From an uncultured Bacilli bacterium (GTDB lineage: Bacteria > Bacillota_I > Bacilli_A > RF39 > UBA660): 21,636 nt of DNA. Made by a program: the position numbers and the translations under genes. Shown piece by piece: positions 6,785 to 12,008 of the stretch. Position 1 is the first letter of the stretch; every line of letters begins with the position of its first letter. Location: contig CANRKE010000011.1 of assembly GCA_947631135.1 (NCBI GenBank), positions 1 to 21,636 on the forward strand, given 5' to 3'. Below the pieces are notes generated by a model. The model had not been told where the DNA came from. It saw nothing but the letters and a program-made list of their open reading frames with translations, and did not search any database.

Positions 6785-6895
6785 GTCAAGGAAACTTGCA
6801 TAAAATAAAAAGGGAATACTTAACATCACAGTGTTGAGTACTTGCCGTTAAGTGGTAAGCACTTAATCTACTGAAAGTAAATTGAGTGCTTTTCT
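6785..6895 (+). ncRNA. Module 2 antisense RNA (candidate type I antitoxin)
   Basis: This RNA of about 110 nt has the same opening as RNA 1 (hairpin CAAG-GAAA-CTTG, then ATAAAATAAAAAGGGAA). It then has its own 9-bp hairpin TACTTAACA/TGTTGAGTA and a terminator GCACTTAAT/ATTGAGTGC-TTTT. The stretch GGUAAGCACUUAAU (6854-6867) pairs without a gap with GUUGAGUGCUUGCC in the module 2 peptide mRNA leader (+ positions 7024-7037): 14 pairs, three of them G-U. This is the clearest RNA-RNA match of the array and does not fit the other modules' leaders. Expression is inferred. Confidence 0.75.
6859..6893 (+). terminator. Terminator of antitoxin RNA 2
   Basis: GCACTTAAT pairs with ATTGAGTGC around a 13-nt loop, followed by TTTTCTCTT. 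It lies just past the stop codon of the convergent peptide gene. Confidence 0.65.
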
Positions 6896-6910
6896 CTTAG
6901 TTATAGATTA

Positions 6911-6994
6911 CTAAATTACTAAAGTAAAAAGTAAGGCTATGAGTAAGAAGATAATTAGAATAAGAGATAAAATTAAAAAATCTTTCTTATGCAT
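6911..6994 (-). CDS. Module 2 hydrophobic peptide (candidate type I toxin, 27 aa)
   Basis: Twenty-seven residues: MHKKDF and then one long hydrophobic stretch of Leu, Ile, Phe and Val to the end. AGGAGG (+ positions 7004-7009) lies 9 nt before ATG 6994. An in-frame ATG two codons upstream would be only 3 nt from it and was not chosen. Upstream, CTTTC/GAAAG forms a small hairpin that takes in the start of the ribosome binding site. AGUUG/CAACU forms another, whose loop shows AGUGCUUGC, the centre of the site matched by the module 2 RNA. The promoter lies at 7060-7088. The toxin role is inferred from size, membrane stretch and the opposing antisense RNA. Confidence 0.7.
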   Translation of the reverse strand: MHKKDFLILSLILIIFLLIALLFTLVI

Positions 6995-7059
6995 AATCAT
7001 CAGCCTCCTTTCAAGTGAAAGTTGGCAAGCACTCAACTGTAAAATATTCCCTATAAAAA

Positions 7060-7088
7060 ATTATATCAAGCAGTTGTTTCAAGTACAA
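7060..7088 (-). promoter_or_regulatory. Promoter of the module 2 peptide mRNA
   Basis: On the - strand TTGTAC (7083-7088), 17 nt, TATAAT (7060-7065). The leader begins near 7053 with UAGGGAAUAUUUUACAG. Confidence 0.65.
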
Positions 7089-7217
7089 TATATTTTATAA
7101 AATTAACATGATAATTTAGAAAAATAATTAAATGAATAATATAAAGAAGTATAGATAGCTACGACATTTCACCATTATGATAATATGCAAAAATTCAAAT
7201 AAAAATATCAAAACAAC

Positions 7218-7246
7218 TTGTTAAAAAGATATTTTTATGTTATTAT
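7218..7246 (+). promoter_or_regulatory. Promoter of antitoxin RNA 3
   Basis: TTGTTA (7218-7223), 17 nt, TATTAT (7241-7246), extended -10 TGT. Confidence 0.75.
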
Positions 7247-7252
7247 GAATAT

Positions 7253-7362
7253 GCCAAGGAAACTTGCATAAAATAAAAAAGGATACATTTGATTGCATGA
7301 ATCAGATGTTATCCCTTATTGGATTCATCTGAAATCAACTATTGTTGAAATCAGATGTTTTT
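7253..7362 (+). ncRNA. Module 3 antisense RNA (candidate type I antitoxin)
   Basis: This RNA of about 110 nt opens with the shared hairpin (here GCCAAGGAAACTTGC). A 14-bp hairpin follows: GGATA plus CATTTGATT against AATCAGATG plus TTATCC, with one bulged base and loop GCATG. It ends in a terminator. The leader of the convergent peptide mRNA begins with a related hairpin (GGATACATTTGA...TCAGGTG), so the arms of the two RNAs are complementary to each other. CAUCUGA at 7326-7332 can also pair with UCAGGUG (+ positions 7488-7494), with GGA:UCC next to it. Expression is inferred. Confidence 0.7.
7326..7362 (+). terminator. Terminator of antitoxin RNA 3
   Basis: CATCTGAAATCAAC pairs with GTTGAAATCAGATG around TATT, with a two-base A-A mismatch, followed by TTTTT. 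The T-run ends 1 nt before the peptide gene's stop codon. Confidence 0.75.
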
Positions 7363-7363
7363 G

Positions 7364-7441
7364 CTATTTTAGAAGTAAAATTATTACGACTAAGAATAGG
7401 AGTAATATTATAATAAATTGAGAGAATTCTCTTTTTGTCAT
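7364..7441 (-). CDS. Module 3 hydrophobic peptide (candidate type I toxin, 25 aa)
   Basis: Twenty-five residues: MTKREFSQF, a hydrophobic stretch of Ile, Leu and Val, and a final Lys. It differs from modules 4 and 5 by one residue (Phe16 for Leu). The ribosome binding site is AAGGGTGGTGAT, which can pair with 16S rRNA through both AAGG and GGTGAT (+ positions 7446-7451 for GGTGAT), and is stronger than in modules 4 and 5. A leader hairpin CTTTC-AA-TTATC...GATAA-GA-GAAGG-like lies just upstream. The stop codon abuts the T-run of the opposing RNA's terminator. The toxin role is inferred from architecture. Confidence 0.7.
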   Translation of the reverse strand: MTKREFSQFIIILLLFLVVIILLLK

Positions 7442-7518
7442 AAATATCACCACCCTTCTCTTATCATTTGATAATTGAAAGGGAAAACACCTGATATATT
7501 TCAAATGTATCCAATAAC

Positions 7519-7547
7519 ATTATAACAAACAAATATTTTTTATGCAA
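7519..7547 (-). promoter_or_regulatory. Promoter of the module 3 peptide mRNA
   Basis: On the - strand TTGCAT (7542-7547), 17 nt, consensus TATAAT (7519-7524). The mRNA would start near 7512. Confidence 0.75.
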
Positions 7548-7564
7548 TGCTTTTTATAAGACAC

Positions 7565-7593
7565 TTGCAAAAAAGATATTTTTATGTTATTAT
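7565..7593 (+). promoter_or_regulatory. Promoter of antitoxin RNA 4
   Basis: TTGCAA (7565-7570), 17 nt, TATTAT (7588-7593), extended -10 TGT. The -35 box is closer to consensus than in modules 1-3. Confidence 0.75.
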
Positions 7594-7599
7594 GAATAT

Positions 7600-7708
7600 G
7601 TCAAGGAAACTTGCATAAAATAAAAAAGGATACATTTGATTGCACGAATCAGATGTTATCTCTTATGGATCATCTGAAATCAACTATTGTTGAAATCAGA
7701 TGTTTTTT
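7600..7708 (+). ncRNA. Module 4 antisense RNA (candidate type I antitoxin)
   Basis: This RNA of about 109 nt is very like RNA 3: shared opening hairpin, a long hairpin at 7628-7660 (loop GCACG), and a terminator. Small differences from RNA 3 (GCACG for GCATG, TCTCTTATGGATC for TCCCTTATTGGATTC) fall in the loop and linker. It opposes a peptide gene identical to that of module 5, so the RNAs of modules 4 and 5 should be interchangeable. Confidence 0.7.
7671..7708 (+). terminator. Terminator of antitoxin RNA 4
   Basis: Same stem as in module 3 with a six-base T-run (7703-7708) ending directly at the opposing stop codon (7709-7711). Confidence 0.75.
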
Positions 7709-7786
7709 CTATTTTAGAAGTAAAATAATTACGACTAATAATAGGAGTAATATTATAATAAATTGAGAGAATTCTCTTTTTGTCAT
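7709..7786 (-). CDS. Module 4 hydrophobic peptide (candidate type I toxin, 25 aa)
   Basis: Twenty-five residues, identical to module 5: MTKREFSQF, about 15 hydrophobic residues (Ile, Leu, Val) and a final Lys. The ribosome binding site is the weaker TTGGTGAT, with GGTGAT still able to pair with 16S rRNA. The leader has the CTTTC/GAAAG plus TTATC/GATAA hairpin. The start ATG at 7786 was preferred to the longer upstream frame, because only it has a ribosome binding site and because the three copies agree from this point. Its promoter is the weakest of the three copies (TACAAT, 16-nt spacing). The toxin role is inferred. Confidence 0.7.
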   Translation of the reverse strand: MTKREFSQFIIILLLLLVVIILLLK

Positions 7787-7863
7787 AAATATCACCAACT
7801 TTCTCTTATCATTTGATAATTGAAAGGGAAAACACCTGATATATTTCAAATGTATCCAATAAC

Positions 7864-7891
7864 ATTGTAACAAACAAATATTTTTATGCAA
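7864..7891 (-). promoter_or_regulatory. Promoter of the module 4 peptide mRNA
   Basis: On the - strand TTGCAT (7886-7891), 16 nt, TACAAT (7864-7869). One base less in the spacer and one change in the -10 box compared with modules 3 and 5. Confidence 0.65.
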
Positions 7892-7908
7892 TACTTTTTA
7901 TAAGACAC

Positions 7909-7937
7909 TTGCAAAAAAGATATTTTTATGTTATTAT
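7909..7937 (+). promoter_or_regulatory. Promoter of antitoxin RNA 5
   Basis: TTGCAA (7909-7914), 17 nt, TATTAT (7932-7937), extended -10 TGT. Same as in module 4. Confidence 0.75.
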
Positions 7938-7943
7938 GAATAT

Positions 7944-8052
7944 GTCAAGGAAACTTGCATAAAATAAAAAAGGATACATTTGATTGCACGAATCAGATGT
8001 TATCTCTTATGGATCATCTGAAATCAACTATTGTTGAAATCAGATGTTTTTT
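7944..8052 (+). ncRNA. Module 5 antisense RNA (candidate type I antitoxin)
   Basis: I see no difference from RNA 4 over about 109 nt: shared opening hairpin with GAAA loop, 14-bp second hairpin with loop GCACG, and terminator ending at the opposing stop codon. It faces the module 5 peptide gene. Confidence 0.7.
8015..8052 (+). terminator. Terminator of antitoxin RNA 5
   Basis: CATCTGAAATCAAC/GTTGAAATCAGATG stem with loop TATT, then six T (8047-8052) ending at the opposing stop codon (8053-8055). Confidence 0.75.
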
Positions 8053-8130
8053 CTATTTTAGAAGTAAAATAATTACGACTAATAATAGGAGTAATATTAT
8101 AATAAATTGAGAGAATTCTCTTTTTGTCAT
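8053..8130 (-). CDS. Module 5 hydrophobic peptide (candidate type I toxin, 25 aa)
   Basis: Identical in protein sequence to the module 4 peptide, with the same TTGGTGAT ribosome binding site and leader hairpin. Its promoter has the consensus TATAAT and 17-nt spacing, so it is predicted to be stronger than that of module 4. The -35 box lies just upstream of the ADP-ribosylglycohydrolase leader on the other strand. The toxin role is inferred. Confidence 0.7.
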   Translation of the reverse strand: MTKREFSQFIIILLLLLVVIILLLK

Positions 8131-8207
8131 AAATATCACCAACTTTCTCTTATCATTTGATAATTGAAAGGGAAAACACCTGATATATTTCAAATGTATC
8201 CAATAGC

Positions 8208-8236
8208 ATTATAACAAACAAATATTTTTTATGCAA
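8208..8236 (-). promoter_or_regulatory. Promoter of the module 5 peptide mRNA
   Basis: On the - strand TTGCAT (8231-8236), 17 nt, TATAAT (8208-8213). Confidence 0.75.
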
Positions 8237-8292
8237 TGCTTTTTATATTATTAAAATTAAGAAAATACATTTTCATATTAGGAGGTAATATT

Positions 8293-9075
8293 ATGTGGGG
8301 AGCTATTATTGGAGATTTAGCAGGTTCTATATATGAATATCAACAAAGTAAACAATTTTCAAAATTAAGTCCTAAAGAACTTATTAATGAAAAAAGTTTC
8401 TATAGTGATGATACTATATTAACTATAGCTATTTTAGATGCTATTTTAAATGATAAAAATTATGAATATTACTTGAGGAAATACGCAAAAAACTTTTTAA
8501 CATATAAACCTAAATTTACACCATATTTTAAAAGTACTTTTTCGCCTGGATTTGCAAAATGGGTATTAGATCAAAAAGATGGAAAAAGCACTGGTAATGG
8601 TGCGATGATGAGAATTTCTCCAGTTGGCTATTTATTTAATAGCAAACAAGATATAATTAATAATGCACATTTGGCTACTATACCATCCCACAATTCTCTA
8701 GAAGCAGTAAATTCTGCTACCACAATTGCACTAATTATTTTTTTAGCGCGCTTAGGTTTTTCAAAAGAAGAAATAATAAAAGAATTAAACTTAAAATTAA
8801 GTTATTCTGATTTTAATGGATTTAATGCAACATGTTATAAAACAATTGATAATTGTTTATATGCATTGTTTACTTCTAATGATTTTAAAGAATCATTGCT
8901 AAAAGTTATATCTTTTGGTGGTGATACAGATACAAATGCTTGTATAGTTGGATCAATGGCAGAGGCATTATATGGTATTCCTAGTGAATTAATAAAAGAT
9001 GCAAAGAAAAAAATTCCTAATGACTTTAGTAATTTATTAGATAAAGGTTATTCTAAAGTTTTAAAAAAACAATAG
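8293..9075 (+). CDS. ADP-ribosylglycohydrolase family protein (DraG-like)
   Basis: This 260-residue enzyme would remove ADP-ribose from a protein or small molecule using two metal ions. The family landmarks are all visible: GAIIGDLAGS at 3-12, the metal-binding SDDT at 38-41, GNGAMMR at 101-107, a SHNSLEA motif near 132-138 and the second metal motif GGDTDTNA at 209-216. Length is normal for the family. The frame is open back to 8236, but TTAGGAGGTAAT lies just before ATG 8293 and the protein family starts at MWGAIIGD, so 8293 was chosen. Its leader (AATTAAGAAAATACA, 8255-8269) resembles the leader-A block. It is a single-gene unit, and no ADP-ribosyltransferase is visible nearby. Confidence 0.9.
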   Translation: MWGAIIGDLAGSIYEYQQSKQFSKLSPKELINEKSFYSDDTILTIAILDAILNDKNYEYYLRKYAKNFLTYKPKFTPYFKSTFSPGFAKWVLDQKDGKSTGNGAMMRISPVGYLFNSKQDIINNAHLATIPSHNSLEAVNSATTIALIIFLARLGFSKEEIIKELNLKLSYSDFNGFNATCYKTIDNCLYALFTSNDFKESLLKVISFGGDTDTNACIVGSMAEALYGIPSELIKDAKKKIPNDFSNLLDKGYSKVLKKQ

Positions 9076-9079
9076 TATA

Positions 9080-9122
9080 AAAAAGAGCTGAACGAATTAT
9101 TTATCTTCGTTATAGTTCTTTT
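9080..9122. terminator. Bidirectional terminator between convergent genes
   Basis: AAAAGAGCTGAACGAA pairs with TTCGTTATAGTTCTTTT with one bulged base and some G-T pairs. A-rich and T-rich flanks allow termination in both directions. Confidence 0.65.
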
Positions 9123-9139
9123 AAATTATTTTTTAAAAT

Positions 9140-10060
9140 TTATCCCATTATTTCTCCACCATTATTATGTAATACTTGACCTGTAACATAACTTGAATCA
9201 TCGCTTGCTAAAAAAACAAATGTTGGTGCAAGTTCATAAGGCATAGCTCCCCTTGCCATAGCTGAATTAGATCCAAGAGATGGGATTTTTTCTTTTACCC
9301 AACAAGCTGGTTGTAATGGTGTCCAAAAAAATCCTGGTGCGATTGCATTAACTCTTATATTTTTTAAAGCTAAATTTCTAGCAAGAGCTCTCGTAAAACC
9401 AACTATTGCTCCTTTTGTAGTAACATAATCAATAAGTTGTGGATCTCCATAAAAAGTTGTTATAGAAGATAAATTAATAATTGATGCACCTGATTTAAGA
9501 TGTGGTAAAACTTCTTTTGTAAGATAAAACATCCCATAAATATTTACTTTCATAGTCCAATCAAATTGTTCATCACTAATATCTTCAAGACAATCAGCTT
9601 GATACTGTACACCAGCATTATTAACTAATATATCTATCTTACCAAATCTTTCTAAAGTATCTTTAACAATTTTTTTACAAAAGTTTTTATCAGATATATC
9701 ACCAGATAATAATAGACATTCACCACCTAAATCTTCAATATATTTTTTTGTATATTTAGCATCTTCATGTTCATCGTAATAAGGAATAACTACATTTGCT
9801 CCTTCTTTAGTAAAAGCAATAGCTGCTGCACGACCAAGTCCACTATCTCCTCCAGTTATTATTGCAACCTTCCCTTTTAATTTTTCACTACCTTTGTAAT
9901 TTGGATTATCAAATATTGGTTGAGGTATCATTGGATATTCAAAACCAGGTTGTCTATTTTGGTGTTGTTCTGGTGCTAAAATTTTATATTTTGTACTTGC
10001 AATACCTAATGGTCCATAGTAGTTATAATATTTGTTTCCAAATTTATAATCATATTCCAT
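9140..10060 (-). CDS. Short-chain dehydrogenase/reductase (YhdF/GSP39-like)
   Basis: This 306-residue NAD(P)-dependent oxidoreductase has a classical SDR core: the cofactor loop TGGDSGLG at 69-76, NNAG at 148-151, the catalytic Ser200, Tyr213 and Lys217 (DYVTTKG), and PGFFWTPL after the last strand. The 60-residue N-terminal extension with QHQNRQPGFEYPMIPQP is the mark of the Bacillus general-stress SDR group (YhdF, YdaD, GSP39). Its substrate is unknown, though glucose-dehydrogenase-like activity is often assumed. The start ATG at 10060 follows a G-rich ribosome binding site (GGGGGGAT). It is transcribed alone. A terminator at 10104-10132 separates it from the gene upstream. Confidence 0.9.
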   Translation of the reverse strand: MEYDYKFGNKYYNYYGPLGIASTKYKILAPEQHQNRQPGFEYPMIPQPIFDNPNYKGSEKLKGKVAIITGGDSGLGRAAAIAFTKEGANVVIPYYDEHEDAKYTKKYIEDLGGECLLLSGDISDKNFCKKIVKDTLERFGKIDILVNNAGVQYQADCLEDISDEQFDWTMKVNIYGMFYLTKEVLPHLKSGASIINLSSITTFYGDPQLIDYVTTKGAIVGFTRALARNLALKNIRVNAIAPGFFWTPLQPACWVKEKIPSLGSNSAMARGAMPYELAPTFVFLASDDSSYVTGQVLHNNGGEIMG

Positions 10061-10103
10061 AAAATCCCCCCTATTACACTATATGAATTTAAATAAAATA
10101 AGT

Positions 10104-10132
10104 TAAAAAAAAGCATAACCATAAGTTACACT
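10104..10132 (-). terminator. Terminator of the membrane-anchored protein gene
   Basis: Reading on the - strand, AGTGTAAC pairs with GTTATGCT around TTATG, with two G-U pairs, followed by eight T. Confidence 0.7.
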
Positions 10133-10140
10133 TTTAATAA

Positions 10141-10734
10141 TTAATCTCTAACTGCTTGACCAGATACAACTATTTTTGCACTAAATAATTGATCTTCAGC
10201 TTCAGTACCTGCATCTATATCCATCCATAATCTTACTTCATAAGATTTAGTTTCATTTTTTTGCAATATTCCAGAATCAATTATATTATCGGTAAATGAT
10301 GAAAGCAAAACTGGATCATCATCGTTAACTTTTATTTTTATTTTATCAAGTGACATATTAGTAGTTGCATTCGGAACCAATCTAACTGTATATTTTGATG
10401 AATAATTGTTTTCTGCACTTTCTCCTGATTTTATATCAAATGTATATGGTTTATATTTACTTCCAATATCATCAGATGTAGGTATAGCTTTTTGTAAATA
10501 TATATTACTACTACCACCTAAGAAATCCACACTTAAATTACCGGTTTTATATAAATCTTTTTGATTAGATGATTTTCTTGTAACCAATACTGCATAAGTA
10601 CTTACCAAAACCAAGGTTAGTAAACAAATTATACTTATAACAGTAATTATTATTATCTTTCTATTTTCTAATATTTTTTTTTGTTTTTTTGTTAATTTCT
10701 TCTTCTTATTTTTTTTACTTACCTTTTTTCCCAT
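10141..10734 (-). CDS. Membrane-anchored extracellular protein, possibly TasA/camelysin-like
   Basis: This 197-residue protein has a very Lys-rich cytoplasmic tail (1-26), a single membrane segment at about 27-51 (IIIITVISIICLLTLVLVSTYAVLV), and an extracellular domain of about 145 residues rich in beta-prone stretches. The segment STYAVLV followed by TGNLSVDFLGG resembles the start of TasA/camelysin-type (SipW-dependent) surface proteins, whose mature part begins with a similar strand. WMDIDAGTEAEDQLFSAKIVVSG near the end is also like that fold. No signal peptidase partner is in the window. GGAGATAAC precedes ATG 10734. It may be retained as an anchored protein or cleaved and released. The family is tentative. 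Confidence 0.55.
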   Translation of the reverse strand: MGKKVSKKNKKKKLTKKQKKILENRKIIIITVISIICLLTLVLVSTYAVLVTRKSSNQKDLYKTGNLSVDFLGGSSNIYLQKAIPTSDDIGSKYKPYTFDIKSGESAENNYSSKYTVRLVPNATTNMSLDKIKIKVNDDDPVLLSSFTDNIIDSGILQKNETKSYEVRLWMDIDAGTEAEDQLFSAKIVVSGQAVRD

Positions 10735-10910
10735 ATTGTTATCTCCTTTTATTATACTAATTTAATTTTACTACTATTTACTAGTTTTTTCAAGCAATTT
10801 AATTTTAAATAATATAAAAATGTTAAATAAGTGTATAGTAATTATTATATTATTATTATGTACGAATATATTTAAAAATATTTAATAATATTTTATTGAG
10901 AGGAGGTTTA

Positions 10911-11363
10911 ATGAAAAAAATTATAATTTCCATATTTTATTTGTTTTTCCCTTTATTATTAGGTATAATTGTTGGACTTATAACAAGTAATAGTATTAAT
11001 TATACAAGTTTAATAATGCCTAATTTTTCACCACCAAAAATTTTATTTCCTATTGTATGGACTATTCTATATTTATTGATGGGACTATCATACTTTTTAT
11101 TAAAGAAAAAAGATAATACTAACAAACAGTCCATTATATATTATTTACAATTATTTGTAAATTTAGTATGGCCAATTATATTTTTTAAATTTGATTTAAG
11201 ATTTCTTTCAGTTATATGGATTATTTTACTTGATATATTAGTAATATTTATGATTAAATCATTTTACGAAAAATCAAAACCATCTTCATACATAAATATT
11301 CCCTATTTAATATGGTGTTTATTCGCAACCTATTTAACTATTGGAATATATATATTAAATTAA
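10911..11363 (+). CDS. tspO: TspO/MBR family membrane protein
   Basis: A 150-residue protein with five predicted membrane helices. Family landmarks include NFSPPKILFPIVWTILYLLMG (PP-x-x-F-x-x-W-x-x-LY-x-x-MG) in the second helix, NLVWPIIFF in the third and INIPYLIWCLFATYL in the fifth. TspO proteins bind porphyrins and have been linked to porphyrin transport or breakdown and to stress responses. GAGGAGG at 10899-10905 sets the ATG at 10911; the frame is open to a TTG at 10896, which would start inside the ribosome binding site. It is a single gene ending in a bidirectional terminator. Confidence 0.9.
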   Translation: MKKIIISIFYLFFPLLLGIIVGLITSNSINYTSLIMPNFSPPKILFPIVWTILYLLMGLSYFLLKKKDNTNKQSIIYYLQLFVNLVWPIIFFKFDLRFLSVIWIILLDILVIFMIKSFYEKSKPSSYINIPYLIWCLFATYLTIGIYILN

Positions 11364-11402
11364 AAGGGTTATAATGAAATTCATTTCATTACAATCCCTT
11401 TA
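11362..11402. terminator. Bidirectional terminator between tspO and the YvlD-like gene
   Basis: AAAGGGTTATAATGAAA pairs with TTTCATTACAATCCCTTT around TTCA with one unpaired base. The two genes converge on it from either side. Confidence 0.75.
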
Positions 11403-11804
11403 TTATGCTCTCTTCGGTAATTTTCTAAGTATTACATCATCTACAATAAAATTAATTACAGATATAAGTATTGACACAAGTAGTGACATAAAAAATCCGT
11501 GCATTTCAAAATTAGATCCAAACAATAAAGATACTATAAAAATAATAAATAAATTTATAAATGGATAAAATATCCCAAGTGTAAGACCTGTTATTGGTAA
11601 TGTTAAAAATACAATAATAGGTTTTATTAATTTATTTAATATATATATAATAATTGAAATTAATAATGCATAAAAACCAAACCACTTATGATTAATATAA
11701 AATGATTTAGGAAATATCACTGTCATTAATATTAATATTAATCCATACAAAATAATATGTACTATCCAATCTACAATATTGTATATTCTATCCTTGTTAA
11801 ACAT
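11403..11804 (-). CDS. YvlD/phage holin family 4-like membrane protein
   Basis: This 133-residue protein has four membrane helices and short loops, as in the YvlD group (Phage_holin_4_2). The family pattern is seen in LNKLIKPIIVFLTLPITGLTLGIFYPFINLFIIFIVSLL, with the typical LPIT-x-LTLG and a later DDVILRKLPK. Despite the family name, chromosomal members are not phage lysis proteins, and their role is unknown (possibly envelope stress). GAGGATTTT before ATG 11804 is the ribosome binding site. No phage genes are adjacent. Confidence 0.8.
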   Translation of the reverse strand: MFNKDRIYNIVDWIVHIILYGLILILMTVIFPKSFYINHKWFGFYALLISIIIYILNKLIKPIIVFLTLPITGLTLGIFYPFINLFIIFIVSLLFGSNFEMHGFFMSLLVSILISVINFIVDDVILRKLPKRA

Positions 11805-12008
11805 AATAAAATCCTCTTTCTTTAATATATCCTATATTAATAATACCACATATAAAAATAAAAATGAAGATATACGTATTATATTTTCATTTAAAATTAT
11901 GCAGTTAATTTATAAAATATGTTTTACATTAATAAATAAAAAATTATATTTAATAAAGAAAAAATATCTATTTTGTGATACAATTATATTGTATAGGAGT
12001 TGTATGGT

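Larger units (their letters stand above)
7213..8246. repeat. Three tandem copies of a 344-347 bp unit (modules 3-5)
   Basis: Units start near 7213, 7559 and 7903. The second and third differ at only a few positions, around the peptide promoter (TACAAT with 16-nt spacing versus TATAAT with 17). The first has more changes, including one residue in the peptide and a stronger ribosome binding site. Each unit holds a full RNA gene and a full peptide gene. The array ends near 8246, where the sequence moves into the leader of the next gene. Confidence 0.9.

Noticed and set aside
6664..6809. An open stretch reading KEVKLEVSDDVNLVYKIL across the module 2 RNA promoter
   Set aside because: There is no start codon or ribosome binding site, and it runs through a conserved promoter. 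At most it is a gene remnant.
7709..7891. The longer 60-residue form of the module 4 peptide starting at 7891
   Set aside because: The extra N-terminal part runs through the promoter and leader hairpins and lacks a ribosome binding site. The three copies agree on the start at MTKREF.
6220..8240. A CRISPR array or a satellite repeat as explanation of the repeats
   Set aside because: The units are about 345-525 bp, contain promoters, terminators and coding frames, and there are no short direct repeats with unique spacers.
1338..9075. An integron with attC sites between single-gene units
   Set aside because: The recombinase is of the phage/ICE type without the integron-specific insert as far as I can see, and the repeated blocks are leaders with promoters rather than attC-type imperfect palindromes after each gene.
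11403..11804. YvlD-like protein as a phage holin in a prophage
   Set aside because: There are no lysin, tail or capsid genes nearby, and chromosomal members of this family are common.
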